42,841 bases of DNA from an uncultured SAR86 cluster bacterium (GTDB taxonomy: Bacteria; Pseudomonadota; Gammaproteobacteria; Magnimaribacterales; D2472): contig CACDVW010000001.1 in assembly GCA_902556355.1 (NCBI GenBank), forward strand, positions 69,164 to 112,004. Direction: 5' to 3'. How positions within the stretch are numbered: the stretch's first letter is position 1; the number at the start of each line of letters is the position of its first letter. The notes beneath the pieces were generated by a model, which was given only the letters and a program-made list of their open reading frames with translations, was not told the DNA's origin and searched no databases. Of the stretch, positions 24,069 through 33,634 are shown piece by piece. Position numbers and translations under genes: made by a program.

Positions 24069-24407
24069 TTAACTTTTACTTATATTGTTCGTCTTTGCTG
24101 CGCAAATGAAATCATTTTTGTGCAAACCCTTAATTTTATGAGACCACCATATAACAGTAACTTTACCCCATTCAAGAATGATTTGTGGATGATGATCTTC
24201 TTGTTCAGCCACATCAGCAACTTTATTTGAAAAATCTACTGAATCGCTATAATTTGAAAAACTAAATTCTTTTTTTAGCTTCTTTACACCGTCATCAATC
24301 AAATCCCACCCCTCTATTTCCTTTATAAGCAAAGAGGCTTCATCATCTGAAACTATTGGAGCATCAATTCTGCAAGCCTCGCAGGCACTTGAAGCTAAAT
24401 CACTCAC
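24069..24407 (-). CDS. phhB: Pterin-4a-carbinolamine dehydratase
   Basis: About 112 residues. The pterin-binding signature EDHHPQIILEWGKVTVIWWSH and the closing GLHKNDFICAAK are diagnostic. It dehydrates 4a-hydroxytetrahydropterin; no phenylalanine hydroxylase is in the window. Two GTG starts are possible; the one at 24405-24407 (SDLASSACEACR) has AAAGGTGG at a good distance and matches family N-termini, so it is chosen over the GTG at 24416. Overlaps the fumC 3' end by 8 bases. Confidence 0.9.
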   Translation of the reverse strand: MSDLASSACEACRIDAPIVSDDEASLLIKEIEGWDLIDDGVKKLKKEFSFSNYSDSVDFSNKVADVAEQEDHHPQIILEWGKVTVIWWSHKIKGLHKNDFICAAKTNNISKS

Positions 24408-25791
24408 TAATGCCACCTTTTGTTAGCTTTGATGGATCTAGAAGTTTTTTTAATTCAGACTTATTTATGCCTGTTTCTTCATGAGCAACATCGATAATTG
24501 ATTTATTCTCTTTATAAGCTTTCTTCGCAATGGCAGCGGCCTTACTATAACCAATTACTCTATTTAAGGCAGTCACAAGAATTGGATTTTTTGACAAAGA
24601 TTCGTTTATATTTTTTGAATTTACTTTGAATGTTTTGATAGCTTTATTTGCAAGAAGTGGCATCGCATTTCCTAACAAATTAATACTTTTTAGTAAGTTA
24701 TATGCCACAACAGGTAACATAACATTTAGTTGGAAGTTACCACTTTGCCCTGCAAGGGTTACTGTTACATCATTTCCAATAACATCAGCACAAGCCATTG
24801 CTACTGCTTCTGGAATCACTGGATTGACCTTTCCAGGCATAATACTGCTTCCAGGCTGTAAAGCCTGAAGTTCTATCTCTCCTAAACCAGTCAATGGTCC
24901 ACTATTCATCCATCTAAGATCATTAGATATTTTCATCAAAATTACACTTAAATTTTTTAATGCTGAGGAAAGTTCAACTGCGTTATCTACAGAACTTAAT
25001 CCTTGATAAAAATTCTTAGCAGGCTTGGTTTTAAATTTAGAAAGTTTATTTAATTCAGAACAGAAATGTTTTGAAAAATCTTTATGTGCGTTTATTCCGG
25101 TTCCAATTGCTGTTCCACCCTGAGGAAGTTCATTCATCCTATTTGCTGCTTGAATAATTGTTTTCTTGTTTGCTTCTAATTGAGCCTTCCATCCAGATAA
25201 TTCTTGAGAAAAATCTATTGGCATAGCATCCATTAAATGAGTTCTTCCTGTTTTTACGTTACCTTTGACTTGTTTCATTTTTAGATCAATTGATTTAACT
25301 AACTTATCAAGGTTTGGCAAGAGCAATCTATTCATATCTATAAGAGCGCTGACGCATATTGCTGTTGGAATAACATCATTTGAGCTTTGACTCATATTCA
25401 CATCGTCATTTGCATTAATTTTTAATTTTGATTTTTTTGAAGCTAAATTGGCAATAACTTCATTAGCATTCATGTTCGTACTAGTTCCAGATCCAGTTTG
25501 AAAAACATCAAGAGGAAATGAATCATCATGCAATCCATTTAGTACATCTTTTGATGCTGATTTTATAGCTGCAGCTTTTTTAGCTGGTAATAGTTTTAAA
25601 TTATTATTAGCAGCTGCCGCTGAGTATTTAATCATGCCCAAAGCTTCAATAAAGGATCTGCCAAAAGGAAAAGCAAATTTAATTCCACTTATAGTGAAAT
25701 TATCTAGCGCCCTTTGTGTTTGAGCTCCCCACAATGCTTTTGTTGGAACCTTAACTTCGCCTAAGCTATCTTTTTCAGTTCTATATTTCAT
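24400..25791 (-). CDS. fumC: Class II fumarate hydratase
   Basis: 463 residues. Superfamily signature GSSIMPGKVNPV near residue 320, TGSGTSTNMNANEV, SSNDVIPTA and GRTHLMDAMP are visible in the FumC order. It interconverts fumarate and malate in the TCA cycle and needs no iron-sulfur cluster. Length agrees with the family. Diverges from the class II aldolase gene. Confidence 0.95.
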   Translation of the reverse strand: MKYRTEKDSLGEVKVPTKALWGAQTQRALDNFTISGIKFAFPFGRSFIEALGMIKYSAAAANNNLKLLPAKKAAAIKSASKDVLNGLHDDSFPLDVFQTGSGTSTNMNANEVIANLASKKSKLKINANDDVNMSQSSNDVIPTAICVSALIDMNRLLLPNLDKLVKSIDLKMKQVKGNVKTGRTHLMDAMPIDFSQELSGWKAQLEANKKTIIQAANRMNELPQGGTAIGTGINAHKDFSKHFCSELNKLSKFKTKPAKNFYQGLSSVDNAVELSSALKNLSVILMKISNDLRWMNSGPLTGLGEIELQALQPGSSIMPGKVNPVIPEAVAMACADVIGNDVTVTLAGQSGNFQLNVMLPVVAYNLLKSINLLGNAMPLLANKAIKTFKVNSKNINESLSKNPILVTALNRVIGYSKAAAIAKKAYKENKSIIDVAHEETGINKSELKKLLDPSKLTKGGISE

Positions 25792-25850
25792 ATTTAATTA
25801 TTTATTTGGTAAGCTATTTTATCATTATAGAGCTTAGGAGAATAGAAACT

Positions 25851-26660
25851 ATGTCAAATGTTACGCCTATGAAAATAGATATTACAGACGGGAGACTACC
25901 AATAAAAGAAAAAGGTTTAGTTTTTCAAGAATTTGAGAGTCCTGCTGAAGAAAGACGAAATCAACTTGAAAAATTGGCAGCTGGATTTAGGCTGTTTGAC
26001 TATTTTGGATTTAATGAGGGTGTAGCAGGACACATAACTTATAGAGATCCTGAGTTTAAAGATCACTTTTGGGTGAATCCACTTGGTGTTCATTTTTCTC
26101 AAATATCCGTTTCAGATCTTTTACTGGTTAATCATGATGGGAAAGTGGTTCAAGGGGATAAAGATGTAAATATTGCTGCATTTGCAATTCATTCAAGACT
26201 TCACAAAGCAAGACCTGATGTAAATGCTGCTGCTCATTCTCACTCAATATATGGGAGAACTTTTTCAACTTTAGGAAAATTACTTGACCCAATCTCTCAA
26301 GATGCATGTGCATTCTATGAAAATCAAGCTATCTATAAGGATTTTTCAGGTGTTGTTGAGGAGGTAGATGAGGGAGATGAAATAGCTAAAGCTCTAGGTG
26401 ATAAGAAAGTGGCTATATTACAAAATCATGGCATTTTGACTACAGGGCCATCTGTCGACATTGCACTATGGTTCTATATGTCTATGGAAAGATGTTGTCA
26501 GGCGCAGTTAATGGCCGAATCAGCAGGCTCACCAATCTCAGTTCCTCATGAGACAGCAATTAAAACAAGAGAATTTATTGCAAACGATATAGCTGCTTGG
26601 GCAAGTTATCAACCTGCGTTTGATAAAATTATCAAAATGCAGCCTGATTTATTAGACTAG
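25851..26660 (+). CDS. Class II aldolase/adducin-domain protein
   Basis: About 269 residues. The class II aldolase fold shows FNEGVAGHITYRDP, the zinc-site AHSHSIYGRTFS and LQNHGILTTG with its late His. Members cleave sugar phosphates (fuculose- or ribulose-phosphate enzymes), but this adducin-like subgroup is mostly uncharacterised. The ATG at 25851 has TTAGGAG at a good distance, while an upstream alternative start at 25806 has no such support. Convergent with the aldehyde dehydrogenase gene, one base apart; an aldehyde product could feed that enzyme (inference). Confidence 0.85.
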   Translation: MSNVTPMKIDITDGRLPIKEKGLVFQEFESPAEERRNQLEKLAAGFRLFDYFGFNEGVAGHITYRDPEFKDHFWVNPLGVHFSQISVSDLLLVNHDGKVVQGDKDVNIAAFAIHSRLHKARPDVNAAAHSHSIYGRTFSTLGKLLDPISQDACAFYENQAIYKDFSGVVEEVDEGDEIAKALGDKKVAILQNHGILTTGPSVDIALWFYMSMERCCQAQLMAESAGSPISVPHETAIKTREFIANDIAAWASYQPAFDKIIKMQPDLLD

Positions 26661-26661
26661 T

Positions 26662-28080
26662 TTACGGTGCGATTACAGCTTTAGTTTCTAGACACTCTTC
26701 AAGACCATGAAGACCATGCTCTCTACCATTACCTGAAGACTTATAACCACCAAAAGGTGCTCCAGTTCCTCTAGCACCTCCATTGATAATTACTTGCCCA
26801 GCTCTTATTTTTCGAGCTACTTCTTTAGCATGTTCTGGTTCACCTTGAACATAGCCTGCAAGGCCATATTCAGTATCATTTGCTATTTCAATAGCCTCAT
26901 CCTCATTGTCATATTTAATGATTGATAAAACTGGACCAAATATTTCTTCTTTAGCAATTGTCATATCATTAGTAACGTCAGCAAAAACTGTAGGTTTTAC
27001 ATAATAACCTTTTTCATATCCTTCTGGTTTTTCAACACCACCAGCAACAAGTTTAGCTCCCTCTTCAATTCCAATTTCAATCATTCTAAGAATCTTTTCA
27101 TATTGAGCTTTGTTAGCTATCGGTCCAATTCTAAATTCTCCCTGAGGATCTCCCACGGTAGTGTTATTTGCTGTCTGTATTGCAACTTCTACTGCTTTGT
27201 CATAGTTTTTTGCTGAAACTAACATTTTTGTTGGAGCATTACATGATTGTCCTGAATTGAGAAAACAATGACCAGCTCCACCTTTAACTGATTTTTCTAA
27301 ATCAGCAACATCATCAAGAATAATGTTTGAAGATTTTCCGCCAAGTTCTTGATGTACACGTTTTACAGATACTGCTGATGCTTGTGCCACTGCAATACCA
27401 GCTCTAGTTGAACCAGTGAATGACATCATAGCAATATCTGGATGTTCAGATAATGCGGCTCCAACAGTTGGTCCATAGCCATTAACAACGTTAAATACTC
27501 CATCCGGAACTCCTGCTGCGTCAAAAACTTCTGCTAAGAGCATTGCACAATAAGGTGATATTTCACTTGGTTTAAGAACCATGGTACAGCCTGCTGCTAA
27601 TGCTGCTGATACTTTTGTTGTGATTTGATTCATCGGCCAATTCCATGGAGTAATCATGCCAATAACACCAATAGGCTCCTTAATTAAAGTATAGTCACCC
27701 TCAGGTTTCTCAAATTGATAATTTTTTAAAGCATCTAAGGTTTCATGAATATTTTTAATACCTGTTGAAGCTTGAGCTTTTTCTGATAACCATAAGGGTG
27801 CACCCATTTCCTCAGTAATGGCTTGAACAAAATCATCATACCTATTTTCATACTCAGAAATAATATTATTTAGTAGCTCTATTCTTTCTTCTTTTGAAGT
27901 GTATTGAAAAGAAGAGAAAGCTTGAAATGCTGCTGCAACAGCTTTATCTATATCTCCCTTTGTACCAGCTGTAACATGACCAATTATTTCTTCATTAGCA
28001 GGATTTATTACTTCTATTTTTTCATTTGATTCTGAATCTACCCAAGAACCATTTATATAAAACTGTAATTTATCTTTCAT
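26662..28080 (-). CDS. NAD(P)-dependent aldehyde dehydrogenase
   Basis: About 472 residues. MITPWNWPMNQ, SFTGSTRAGIAV, HQELGGKSSNII (catalytic Glu) and NSGQSCNAPTK (catalytic Cys) are all in place, with EIFGPVLSI near the end. It oxidises an aldehyde to the acid; this branch resembles ALDHs annotated for betaine, coniferyl or fatty aldehydes, and specificity is not readable. Start at 28078-28080 on the basis of a GAGGT Shine-Dalgarno; the ATG 12 bases upstream lacks one. Confidence 0.9.
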   Translation of the reverse strand: MKDKLQFYINGSWVDSESNEKIEVINPANEEIIGHVTAGTKGDIDKAVAAAFQAFSSFQYTSKEERIELLNNIISEYENRYDDFVQAITEEMGAPLWLSEKAQASTGIKNIHETLDALKNYQFEKPEGDYTLIKEPIGVIGMITPWNWPMNQITTKVSAALAAGCTMVLKPSEISPYCAMLLAEVFDAAGVPDGVFNVVNGYGPTVGAALSEHPDIAMMSFTGSTRAGIAVAQASAVSVKRVHQELGGKSSNIILDDVADLEKSVKGGAGHCFLNSGQSCNAPTKMLVSAKNYDKAVEVAIQTANNTTVGDPQGEFRIGPIANKAQYEKILRMIEIGIEEGAKLVAGGVEKPEGYEKGYYVKPTVFADVTNDMTIAKEEIFGPVLSIIKYDNEDEAIEIANDTEYGLAGYVQGEPEHAKEVARKIRAGQVIINGGARGTGAPFGGYKSSGNGREHGLHGLEECLETKAVIAP

Positions 28081-28119
28081 TTTAAACCTCAAAGATCAGT
28101 GTAATATTATACAAAATAT

Positions 28120-29793
28120 TTAAAATAAGCCTTCTATATCTTTATTTTTATCTACTCCAATGTTTTCAGATGCTGGTTTTCTTGGCAGGCCAGGCATAGT
28201 CATTATCTCACCACAAATCACTACAATAAACTCAGCACCTGAACATAACCTCACTTCTCTTATTGGAACTTCATGTCCTGATGGTGCGCCCATTAATAAT
28301 GGATCAGTTGAAAAGCTATATTGGGTTTTAGCCATACAAATAGGATAGTTTCCATAACCATCCTCTTCTAATTTTTTAAATTTATTTCTAACTTTTTTAT
28401 CAGCAATAATTCCTGATGCTCCATAAATATTCTTAGCAATGTGATCTGTTTTTTCCCACAAAGGCATATCATCATTGTATAAAGTTTTAAATGAGGCACT
28501 ATTGCTATCAACCAATTCAGCTACATGTAATGCTAGATTTGCTGCACCCTTTCCACCATCTGACCAATGAGAAGATATTTTACATGCCACCCCAAGATTT
28601 TTGCAAAAATCAATTATTGCTTGGTGTTCCTCTTTTGTATCAGTGTAGTATTCGTTAATTCCAACCGTCACTGGCACTCCAAATTTAGCAATATTTTTTA
28701 TGTGCCTTTCTAAATTTTTACAACCGTCTTCAATAGCCTGAACATTTTCATCTTTTAAATCATCTTTTTTAACTCCGCCATGCATTTTTAATGCTTTAGT
28801 GGTAGCCACAATAACAACTGCATCTGGCGATAAACCTGCTTTTCTGCATTTAATATCAAAAAATTTTTCAGCCCCTAAGTCTGCACCAAAGCCAGCCTCT
28901 GTAACTACATAATCAGCTATCTTTAGAGCGCTTTTAGTTGCCATAACTGAATTACAGCCATGGGCAATATTTGCAAATGGTCCTCCGTGCATAAATGCTG
29001 GATTGTTCTCAAGGGTTTGAACTAAGTTTGGTTGAAATGCATCTCTCAATAAAGCTGTTATAGCTCCTTGTGCATTTAGCTGCGAAACTTTAACAGGTTC
29101 TTGTTTTCTTGTATAACCAACTACAATATTTCCTACTCTTTCCTGTAAATCCTCAAGATCACTTGCTAAACAAAAAACTGCCATTATTTCTGAAGCCACG
29201 GTGATATCAAAACCGCTTTGTCTTGGTATTCCGTTTCCAGTTCCACCTAGTCCACATGTTATATCTCTGAGTGATCTATCATTCATGTCAACAACACGTC
29301 TCCAAGTTATTCTCCTTGGATCAATGTTTAGACTATTTTCCCAATGAATGTGATTATCAACAATTGCTGATAAAAGGTTGTGAGCAGCACCAATTGCATG
29401 AAAATCTCCAGTGAAATGCAAGTTTATATCTGTCATTGGCACTACCTGAGCATAACCACCACCGGCAGCTCCACCCTTCATACCAAAACATGGACCAAGG
29501 CTAGGCTCCCTTAAGCATACCATCGCTTTTTTTCCTATATGGCAAAGTCCATCTACAAGACCAACACTTGTTGTTGTCTTGCCTTCACCTGCTGGTGTTG
29601 GTGAGATAGCAGTCACGAGAATTAATTTGCCATCTTTTTTATCCTTACAAGAGTCTAAAAAATCATAATTAATTTTTGCCTTATCATTACCATATACAAT
29701 TAAAGCCTCCTCAGGAATATTTAAAGATGAAGCAATATCTTTAATATGTTTTTTTGAGGCATTATTCGCGATCTCTAAATCAGTTTTGTGCAT
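28120..29793 (-). CDS. fhs: Formate-tetrahydrofolate ligase
   Basis: 557 residues, full length. The ATP loop [15 protein letters not shown] and [20 protein letters not shown] are diagnostic. It makes 10-formyl-THF from formate, ATP and THF, feeding purine synthesis and C1 assimilation. Preceded by GGGGAG about 11 bases from the ATG. Together with the THF-dependent DmdA/GcvT-like enzyme in this window, it indicates an active folate C1 metabolism. Confidence 0.95.
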   Translation of the reverse strand: MHKTDLEIANNASKKHIKDIASSLNIPEEALIVYGNDKAKINYDFLDSCKDKKDGKLILVTAISPTPAGEGKTTTSVGLVDGLCHIGKKAMVCLREPSLGPCFGMKGGAAGGGYAQVVPMTDINLHFTGDFHAIGAAHNLLSAIVDNHIHWENSLNIDPRRITWRRVVDMNDRSLRDITCGLGGTGNGIPRQSGFDITVASEIMAVFCLASDLEDLQERVGNIVVGYTRKQEPVKVSQLNAQGAITALLRDAFQPNLVQTLENNPAFMHGGPFANIAHGCNSVMATKSALKIADYVVTEAGFGADLGAEKFFDIKCRKAGLSPDAVVIVATTKALKMHGGVKKDDLKDENVQAIEDGCKNLERHIKNIAKFGVPVTVGINEYYTDTKEEHQAIIDFCKNLGVACKISSHWSDGGKGAANLALHVAELVDSNSASFKTLYNDDMPLWEKTDHIAKNIYGASGIIADKKVRNKFKKLEEDGYGNYPICMAKTQYSFSTDPLLMGAPSGHEVPIREVRLCSGAEFIVVICGEIMTMPGLPRKPASENIGVDKNKDIEGLF

Positions 29794-29876
29794 ATCTATA
29801 TACTCCCCATTTTAAATATATAAATTAATGGTGAAAGTATACATAAAGTTTACTCACTAAACTATGAAATTTAAGG

Positions 29877-31292
29877 TTAAGATTTGGCTATTTTAAAGGC
29901 TTCAATTGCTCTCAATCTCGATTCTTTTAGATCTAAGATTGGTTCCGGATAATTACAATATTTTCTATGTTCTTTAGAGGGGTTATGAATAACTGATTTA
30001 TCTAAATCTTTTAATTCAGGAATATATTTTTTTATGAATAATCCTTCTTTATCAAAGTTGGTTGACTGTGTGATAGGATTAAAAATTCTAAAGTAGGGAG
30101 CAGCATCTGTGCCTGTAGAGCTACTCCACTGCCAACCTCCATTATTGGATGCAAAGTCTCCATCAATTAAATTTTTCATAAAATAAGCTTCACCAAGTCT
30201 CCAGTCGTGTAACATATTTTTTGTAAAAAACATTGCAACAACCATGCGAAGCCTATTGTGCATCCAGCCTTCATAATGAAGTTGTCTCATAGCAGCATCA
30301 ACAATTGGAAATCCAGTCTTACCTTCTTTCCATGCTTGAAATTCTTCTTCCTTAAACCTCCATTTAATTTTCTTTGAATAATCTTGAAATGGCTGGCCTC
30401 TGCTAACTTTAGGAAATGAGAACATAATATTTTTATAAAATTCTCTCCATATAATCTCATCAATCCATTTAGTAACTCCAACATTTCCAGAAGTAAATTC
30501 AAAATTATTAATTTTAAGAGCTTCAAGAATACACTTTTTTGAAGAAATAATTCCAAGTGCAAGATAAGGTGAAATGCGACTAGTTCCTTCAAGAATTGGA
30601 TCATTTCTGTTTTTTGAATAATTTATAATTTTTTCATCTAAAAATTTATGCAGTCTTTGTAGTGCTGCAGACTCTCCTATACTCCAAAGATCCATATTTA
30701 CTCTGTGTGTTCTAGAATAATTAAAATCAAAGGTTGTGATATTTGATGTTAAATCTTGTGGGTTTTTTTTTACATACTGAAAATTAATATCCAAAAAATC
30801 CATTTCAAAATTTTCTATCCACTTTCTTTTAAAAGGAGTAAATACTGCGTATGGATTTCCTTGACCAGTTTTAAGAGAGCCTGGCTTATATATGACTTGA
30901 TCATGAAATGTTTTTACCAATATCTTATTAAATTCTAAAGCTTCCAATACTTGTTTATCACGCAAGTTTTCATCTTCACCAAATTGATTATTCCAAAATA
31001 CTTTTTTAACAGATCTATCGATGCAATATTTTTTAAGCAGAATTGAATCCTCTTCAAATCCATTGCTTTGAATAATTGTTAGAGGAACATTCAAAGAGGT
31101 TAGTGTTTTTTCAAGTGAAAATAAATGCTGTATTAAAAAATCAATTTTTACATCAGCTTCGTTATGATTTTTTAATTGCTCTGCTGAATAAAAATATACT
31201 GCTTCTACGCTGTCAGCTTCTTTGAAAGCATGCCTCAGCGCAGGATTATCTTGAACTCGTAAATCACTTCTGAACCAGACCAATGCTTTCAT
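29877..31292 (-). CDS. phrB: CPD photolyase (cryptochrome/photolyase family, class I)
   Basis: 471 residues, matching the family. An N-terminal antenna domain (LVWFRSDLRVQDNPAL) precedes the FAD domain with TSRISPYLALG, WIDEIIWREFY, GFPIVDAAMRQL and SNNGGWQWSSSTGTDAAPYFR. These are the hallmarks of light-driven cyclobutane pyrimidine dimer repair, as expected for sunlit surface waters. A cryptochrome role cannot be excluded. Lies 6 bases after the IMPase-like gene. Confidence 0.93.
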   Translation of the reverse strand: MKALVWFRSDLRVQDNPALRHAFKEADSVEAVYFYSAEQLKNHNEADVKIDFLIQHLFSLEKTLTSLNVPLTIIQSNGFEEDSILLKKYCIDRSVKKVFWNNQFGEDENLRDKQVLEALEFNKILVKTFHDQVIYKPGSLKTGQGNPYAVFTPFKRKWIENFEMDFLDINFQYVKKNPQDLTSNITTFDFNYSRTHRVNMDLWSIGESAALQRLHKFLDEKIINYSKNRNDPILEGTSRISPYLALGIISSKKCILEALKINNFEFTSGNVGVTKWIDEIIWREFYKNIMFSFPKVSRGQPFQDYSKKIKWRFKEEEFQAWKEGKTGFPIVDAAMRQLHYEGWMHNRLRMVVAMFFTKNMLHDWRLGEAYFMKNLIDGDFASNNGGWQWSSSTGTDAAPYFRIFNPITQSTNFDKEGLFIKKYIPELKDLDKSVIHNPSKEHRKYCNYPEPILDLKESRLRAIEAFKIAKS

Positions 31293-31298
31293 AATAAA

Positions 31299-32048
31299 TT
31301 ATATTTTTAAGCTTGAGTTTGAAAAAAGAACATCAACTTGAAATTTATCATTTTGATTTGAAATTATAGCTTTGCCGCCTGCTGCATTTACTATAGCAGC
31401 GCCTGCTGCAACATCCCATAAATAAGATTTACTTTCCATATATAAATCAGCTTTACCAGATGCTACATATGCAGAAGCCATTGCTGCTGAGCCAATCATC
31501 CTAACTTTACGCCAATTTTGAAAATTTCTAATCATATTAATTAATGCTTCGTCAGAATAATCTGTATCATTGGGTAAGCCTGTTATTAAAAGACCATCAT
31601 CACTTCTTTTAGTTGTTGAGACCTCGATTTTTTCATTATTAAGATAAGCATGTGTATTTATGGATCCCTCATAAAGATTGTCATTGTTAAAATCGTATAT
31701 AACACCAATAATTGGTTTAAAATCAGAAACTAATGCTATAGAAACGCAACAGAATGGAATATCTCTTGCATAATTTGCCGTTCCATCTAGAGGGTCAACT
31801 ATCCATAAATTTTTAAAAGAATTATCAGTTGACATTCCAGTTTCTTCAGCAAGTATGGGTATGTCAGATTCTCTTTGAATAATATCTTTTATTATCTTTT
31901 CTGCTTCAAAATCTGCTTGAAGTTTTATATCTCTGCTAGTTGAAGATAACTCTTTATTTAAGCTATTTTTATTATTTATAAGGTATTTTCCAGCTTCTTT
32001 TGCAGCTTTTTTAGCGATATTTAATTCTTTTTCACATTCTAAATTCAT
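31299..32048 (-). CDS. Inositol monophosphatase-family phosphatase
   Basis: 249 residues. Metal-binding ILAEETG, DPLDGTANY and WDVAAGAAIV are the three IMPase motifs in order. The family includes SuhB (inositol-phosphatase/ribosome assembly), CysQ (PAP phosphatase) and histidinol-phosphatase; FCCVSIALV places it nearer SuhB/IMPase but not conclusively. Upstream of the photolyase gene in the same operon, divergent from the WecA-type gene. Confidence 0.85.
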   Translation of the reverse strand: MNLECEKELNIAKKAAKEAGKYLINNKNSLNKELSSTSRDIKLQADFEAEKIIKDIIQRESDIPILAEETGMSTDNSFKNLWIVDPLDGTANYARDIPFCCVSIALVSDFKPIIGVIYDFNNDNLYEGSINTHAYLNNEKIEVSTTKRSDDGLLITGLPNDTDYSDEALINMIRNFQNWRKVRMIGSAAMASAYVASGKADLYMESKSYLWDVAAGAAIVNAAGGKAIISNQNDKFQVDVLFSNSSLKI

Positions 32049-32140
32049 AAAAATCGTTTTCGATAAAAATGTATTAATAATAAATATTTATTTAAACTAA
32101 ATTACATACTAATCTAATTAAAAAGGTAAAATTAATTATC
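32049..32140. promoter_or_regulatory. Divergent intergenic region, IMPase-like / WecA-type genes
   Basis: 92 very AT-rich bases carrying both promoters. AAAGG near 32122-32126 is a distant ribosome binding site for the ATG at 32141. No other structure seen. Confidence 0.3.
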
Positions 32141-33205
32141 ATGGAATTAGCAATAATAATAGATTACTTAATTATAAGCATAATTGCTTCAATGGCTATT
32201 AATTCTCTTCTTAGAAATTATGCAAAAGAAAAAAATATCTTAATTGATCTCCCTGACAGAAATAGAAGATTTCATGATAGCCCAACTCCACTTACTGGCG
32301 GTATAGGAACTTTAATTGCATTACTTATATCTGGAAAACTCTATATTGATTTAAATAATTTAAATGGCTACGTACCTGAATTTACATTCCAGCTGATAGT
32401 AACCTCAATACCTCTTGTATTAATATTTTTAATTGATGATTATAAATCTATAAAAGCTTACAAAAGAATAATAATACAAATAATATTAAGCCTATACATG
32501 ATTTATACCACAAATGTTTATATATCATCACTTGGCAATGTCTTCGGTTTTGGTGAGGTAAAACTTGGTATATTTGGAATACCTTTTACAATATTTTGTA
32601 TTGTAGGAATTATGAATGCCTTTAATATGATTGACGGTATTAACGGTTTATGTTCTGCATGTGCGATGTTAAGTCTTCTGTTTATAGGTTTTTATTCAGG
32701 ATTGATTTATGATTCGATGTTGGTTTTGGTTATTGGTTCTATGATTGGTTTTCTTATATTCAATCTAAGAGTTTTTGGTAAAAGTAGAGGAGTCTTCTTA
32801 GGCGACAGTGGATCTAATTTAATGGGATTTTGGGTAGCTTGGTGCTCGATCTATGGATCACAAAATGTATTTTATGATGCTGAACCTATTACCATGCTTT
32901 GGTTTGTGGCTATTCCTTTTCTAGATTGCATTGGGTTGATTTTCTCAAGATTAAAACAAGGTATAGGAATTAGTTCTCCAGGAAGAGATCATATTCATCA
33001 CAAGCTTATGAATAAATTTTCGTCTGAAGAGACTTTGATAATAATAATTCTCATTTCCTTGATTTTTGGATTCCTAGGTATTTACCTAGAAAATAATTAT
33101 GGAGCTACTGTATCTACATATTCATTTTTAATTTTAGGTGCTATATATTATCTATTCACATATGTAATATTTAATCCAAAAAAGACTAATTTAAAAAATG
33201 TTTAA
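32141..33205 (+). CDS. WecA-type undecaprenyl-phosphate sugar-1-phosphate transferase
   Basis: 354 residues with about 10-11 transmembrane segments. Family motifs are seen: IDDYKSIKAYKR (Asp-Asp, magnesium), AFNMIDGINGL, FLGDSGSNLMGF and RDHIHHKL (the HIHH loop). It transfers GlcNAc-1-P or a related sugar phosphate to undecaprenyl phosphate, the first step of O-antigen, ECA or exopolysaccharide assembly at the inner membrane. It is MraY-related, but the HIHH motif places it with WecA. Fits the polysaccharide export genes at the right end of the window. Confidence 0.9.
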   Translation: MELAIIIDYLIISIIASMAINSLLRNYAKEKNILIDLPDRNRRFHDSPTPLTGGIGTLIALLISGKLYIDLNNLNGYVPEFTFQLIVTSIPLVLIFLIDDYKSIKAYKRIIIQIILSLYMIYTTNVYISSLGNVFGFGEVKLGIFGIPFTIFCIVGIMNAFNMIDGINGLCSACAMLSLLFIGFYSGLIYDSMLVLVIGSMIGFLIFNLRVFGKSRGVFLGDSGSNLMGFWVAWCSIYGSQNVFYDAEPITMLWFVAIPFLDCIGLIFSRLKQGIGISSPGRDHIHHKLMNKFSSEETLIIIILISLIFGFLGIYLENNYGATVSTYSFLILGAIYYLFTYVIFNPKKTNLKNV

Positions 33206-33632
33206 ATTCTTCAAAAAAAATAAAAGTTCTACTAAAAAAGATAATCCAAATACTGAAATTGAGCTAACAGCTGCTGTATTGGCTTATGAGATAGCTAGAG
33301 CTGACGGAGAGATTTCAGATTCTGAACTTTCGATTATATTAAAAGAAATAAAAAAATTAACGACTAAAGTTGATAAATCAGAGGAAGAGATTTTAAAAAT
33401 CATTGAAAATTTTAGTAGAAACTCAATATCTTTTTATGAGTTTATAGAAGATATTAACAAAGATTATTCAAAGGAAGATAAGCATACTTTATTAACTTTT
33501 TTGTGGTCAGTTGCATATGCTGATTTTGTTCTGGAAGTTAATGAAGAGAGACTTATAAGAAGAATTGCAAACCTAATTCATATTAAAGATATTGAAGTTT
33601 TAAAAATAAAAGATGCAATTAAAAATTCATGA
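33198..33632 (+). CDS. TerB-family (tellurite-resistance-like) helical protein
   Basis: 144 residues, all-helical. ELTAAVLAYEIARADGEISDSELSIILKEIKKL and a second repeat FLWSVAYADFVLEVNEERLIRRIANLIHI carry the acidic TerB/DnaJ-N-like pattern. Families with this domain are linked to membrane and stress functions, but the role is unknown. Starts 8 bases inside the WecA-type gene, so it is coupled to it. Confidence 0.75.
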   Translation: MFKFFKKNKSSTKKDNPNTEIELTAAVLAYEIARADGEISDSELSIILKEIKKLTTKVDKSEEEILKIIENFSRNSISFYEFIEDINKDYSKEDKHTLLTFLWSVAYADFVLEVNEERLIRRIANLIHIKDIEVLKIKDAIKNS

Positions 33633-33634
33633 AT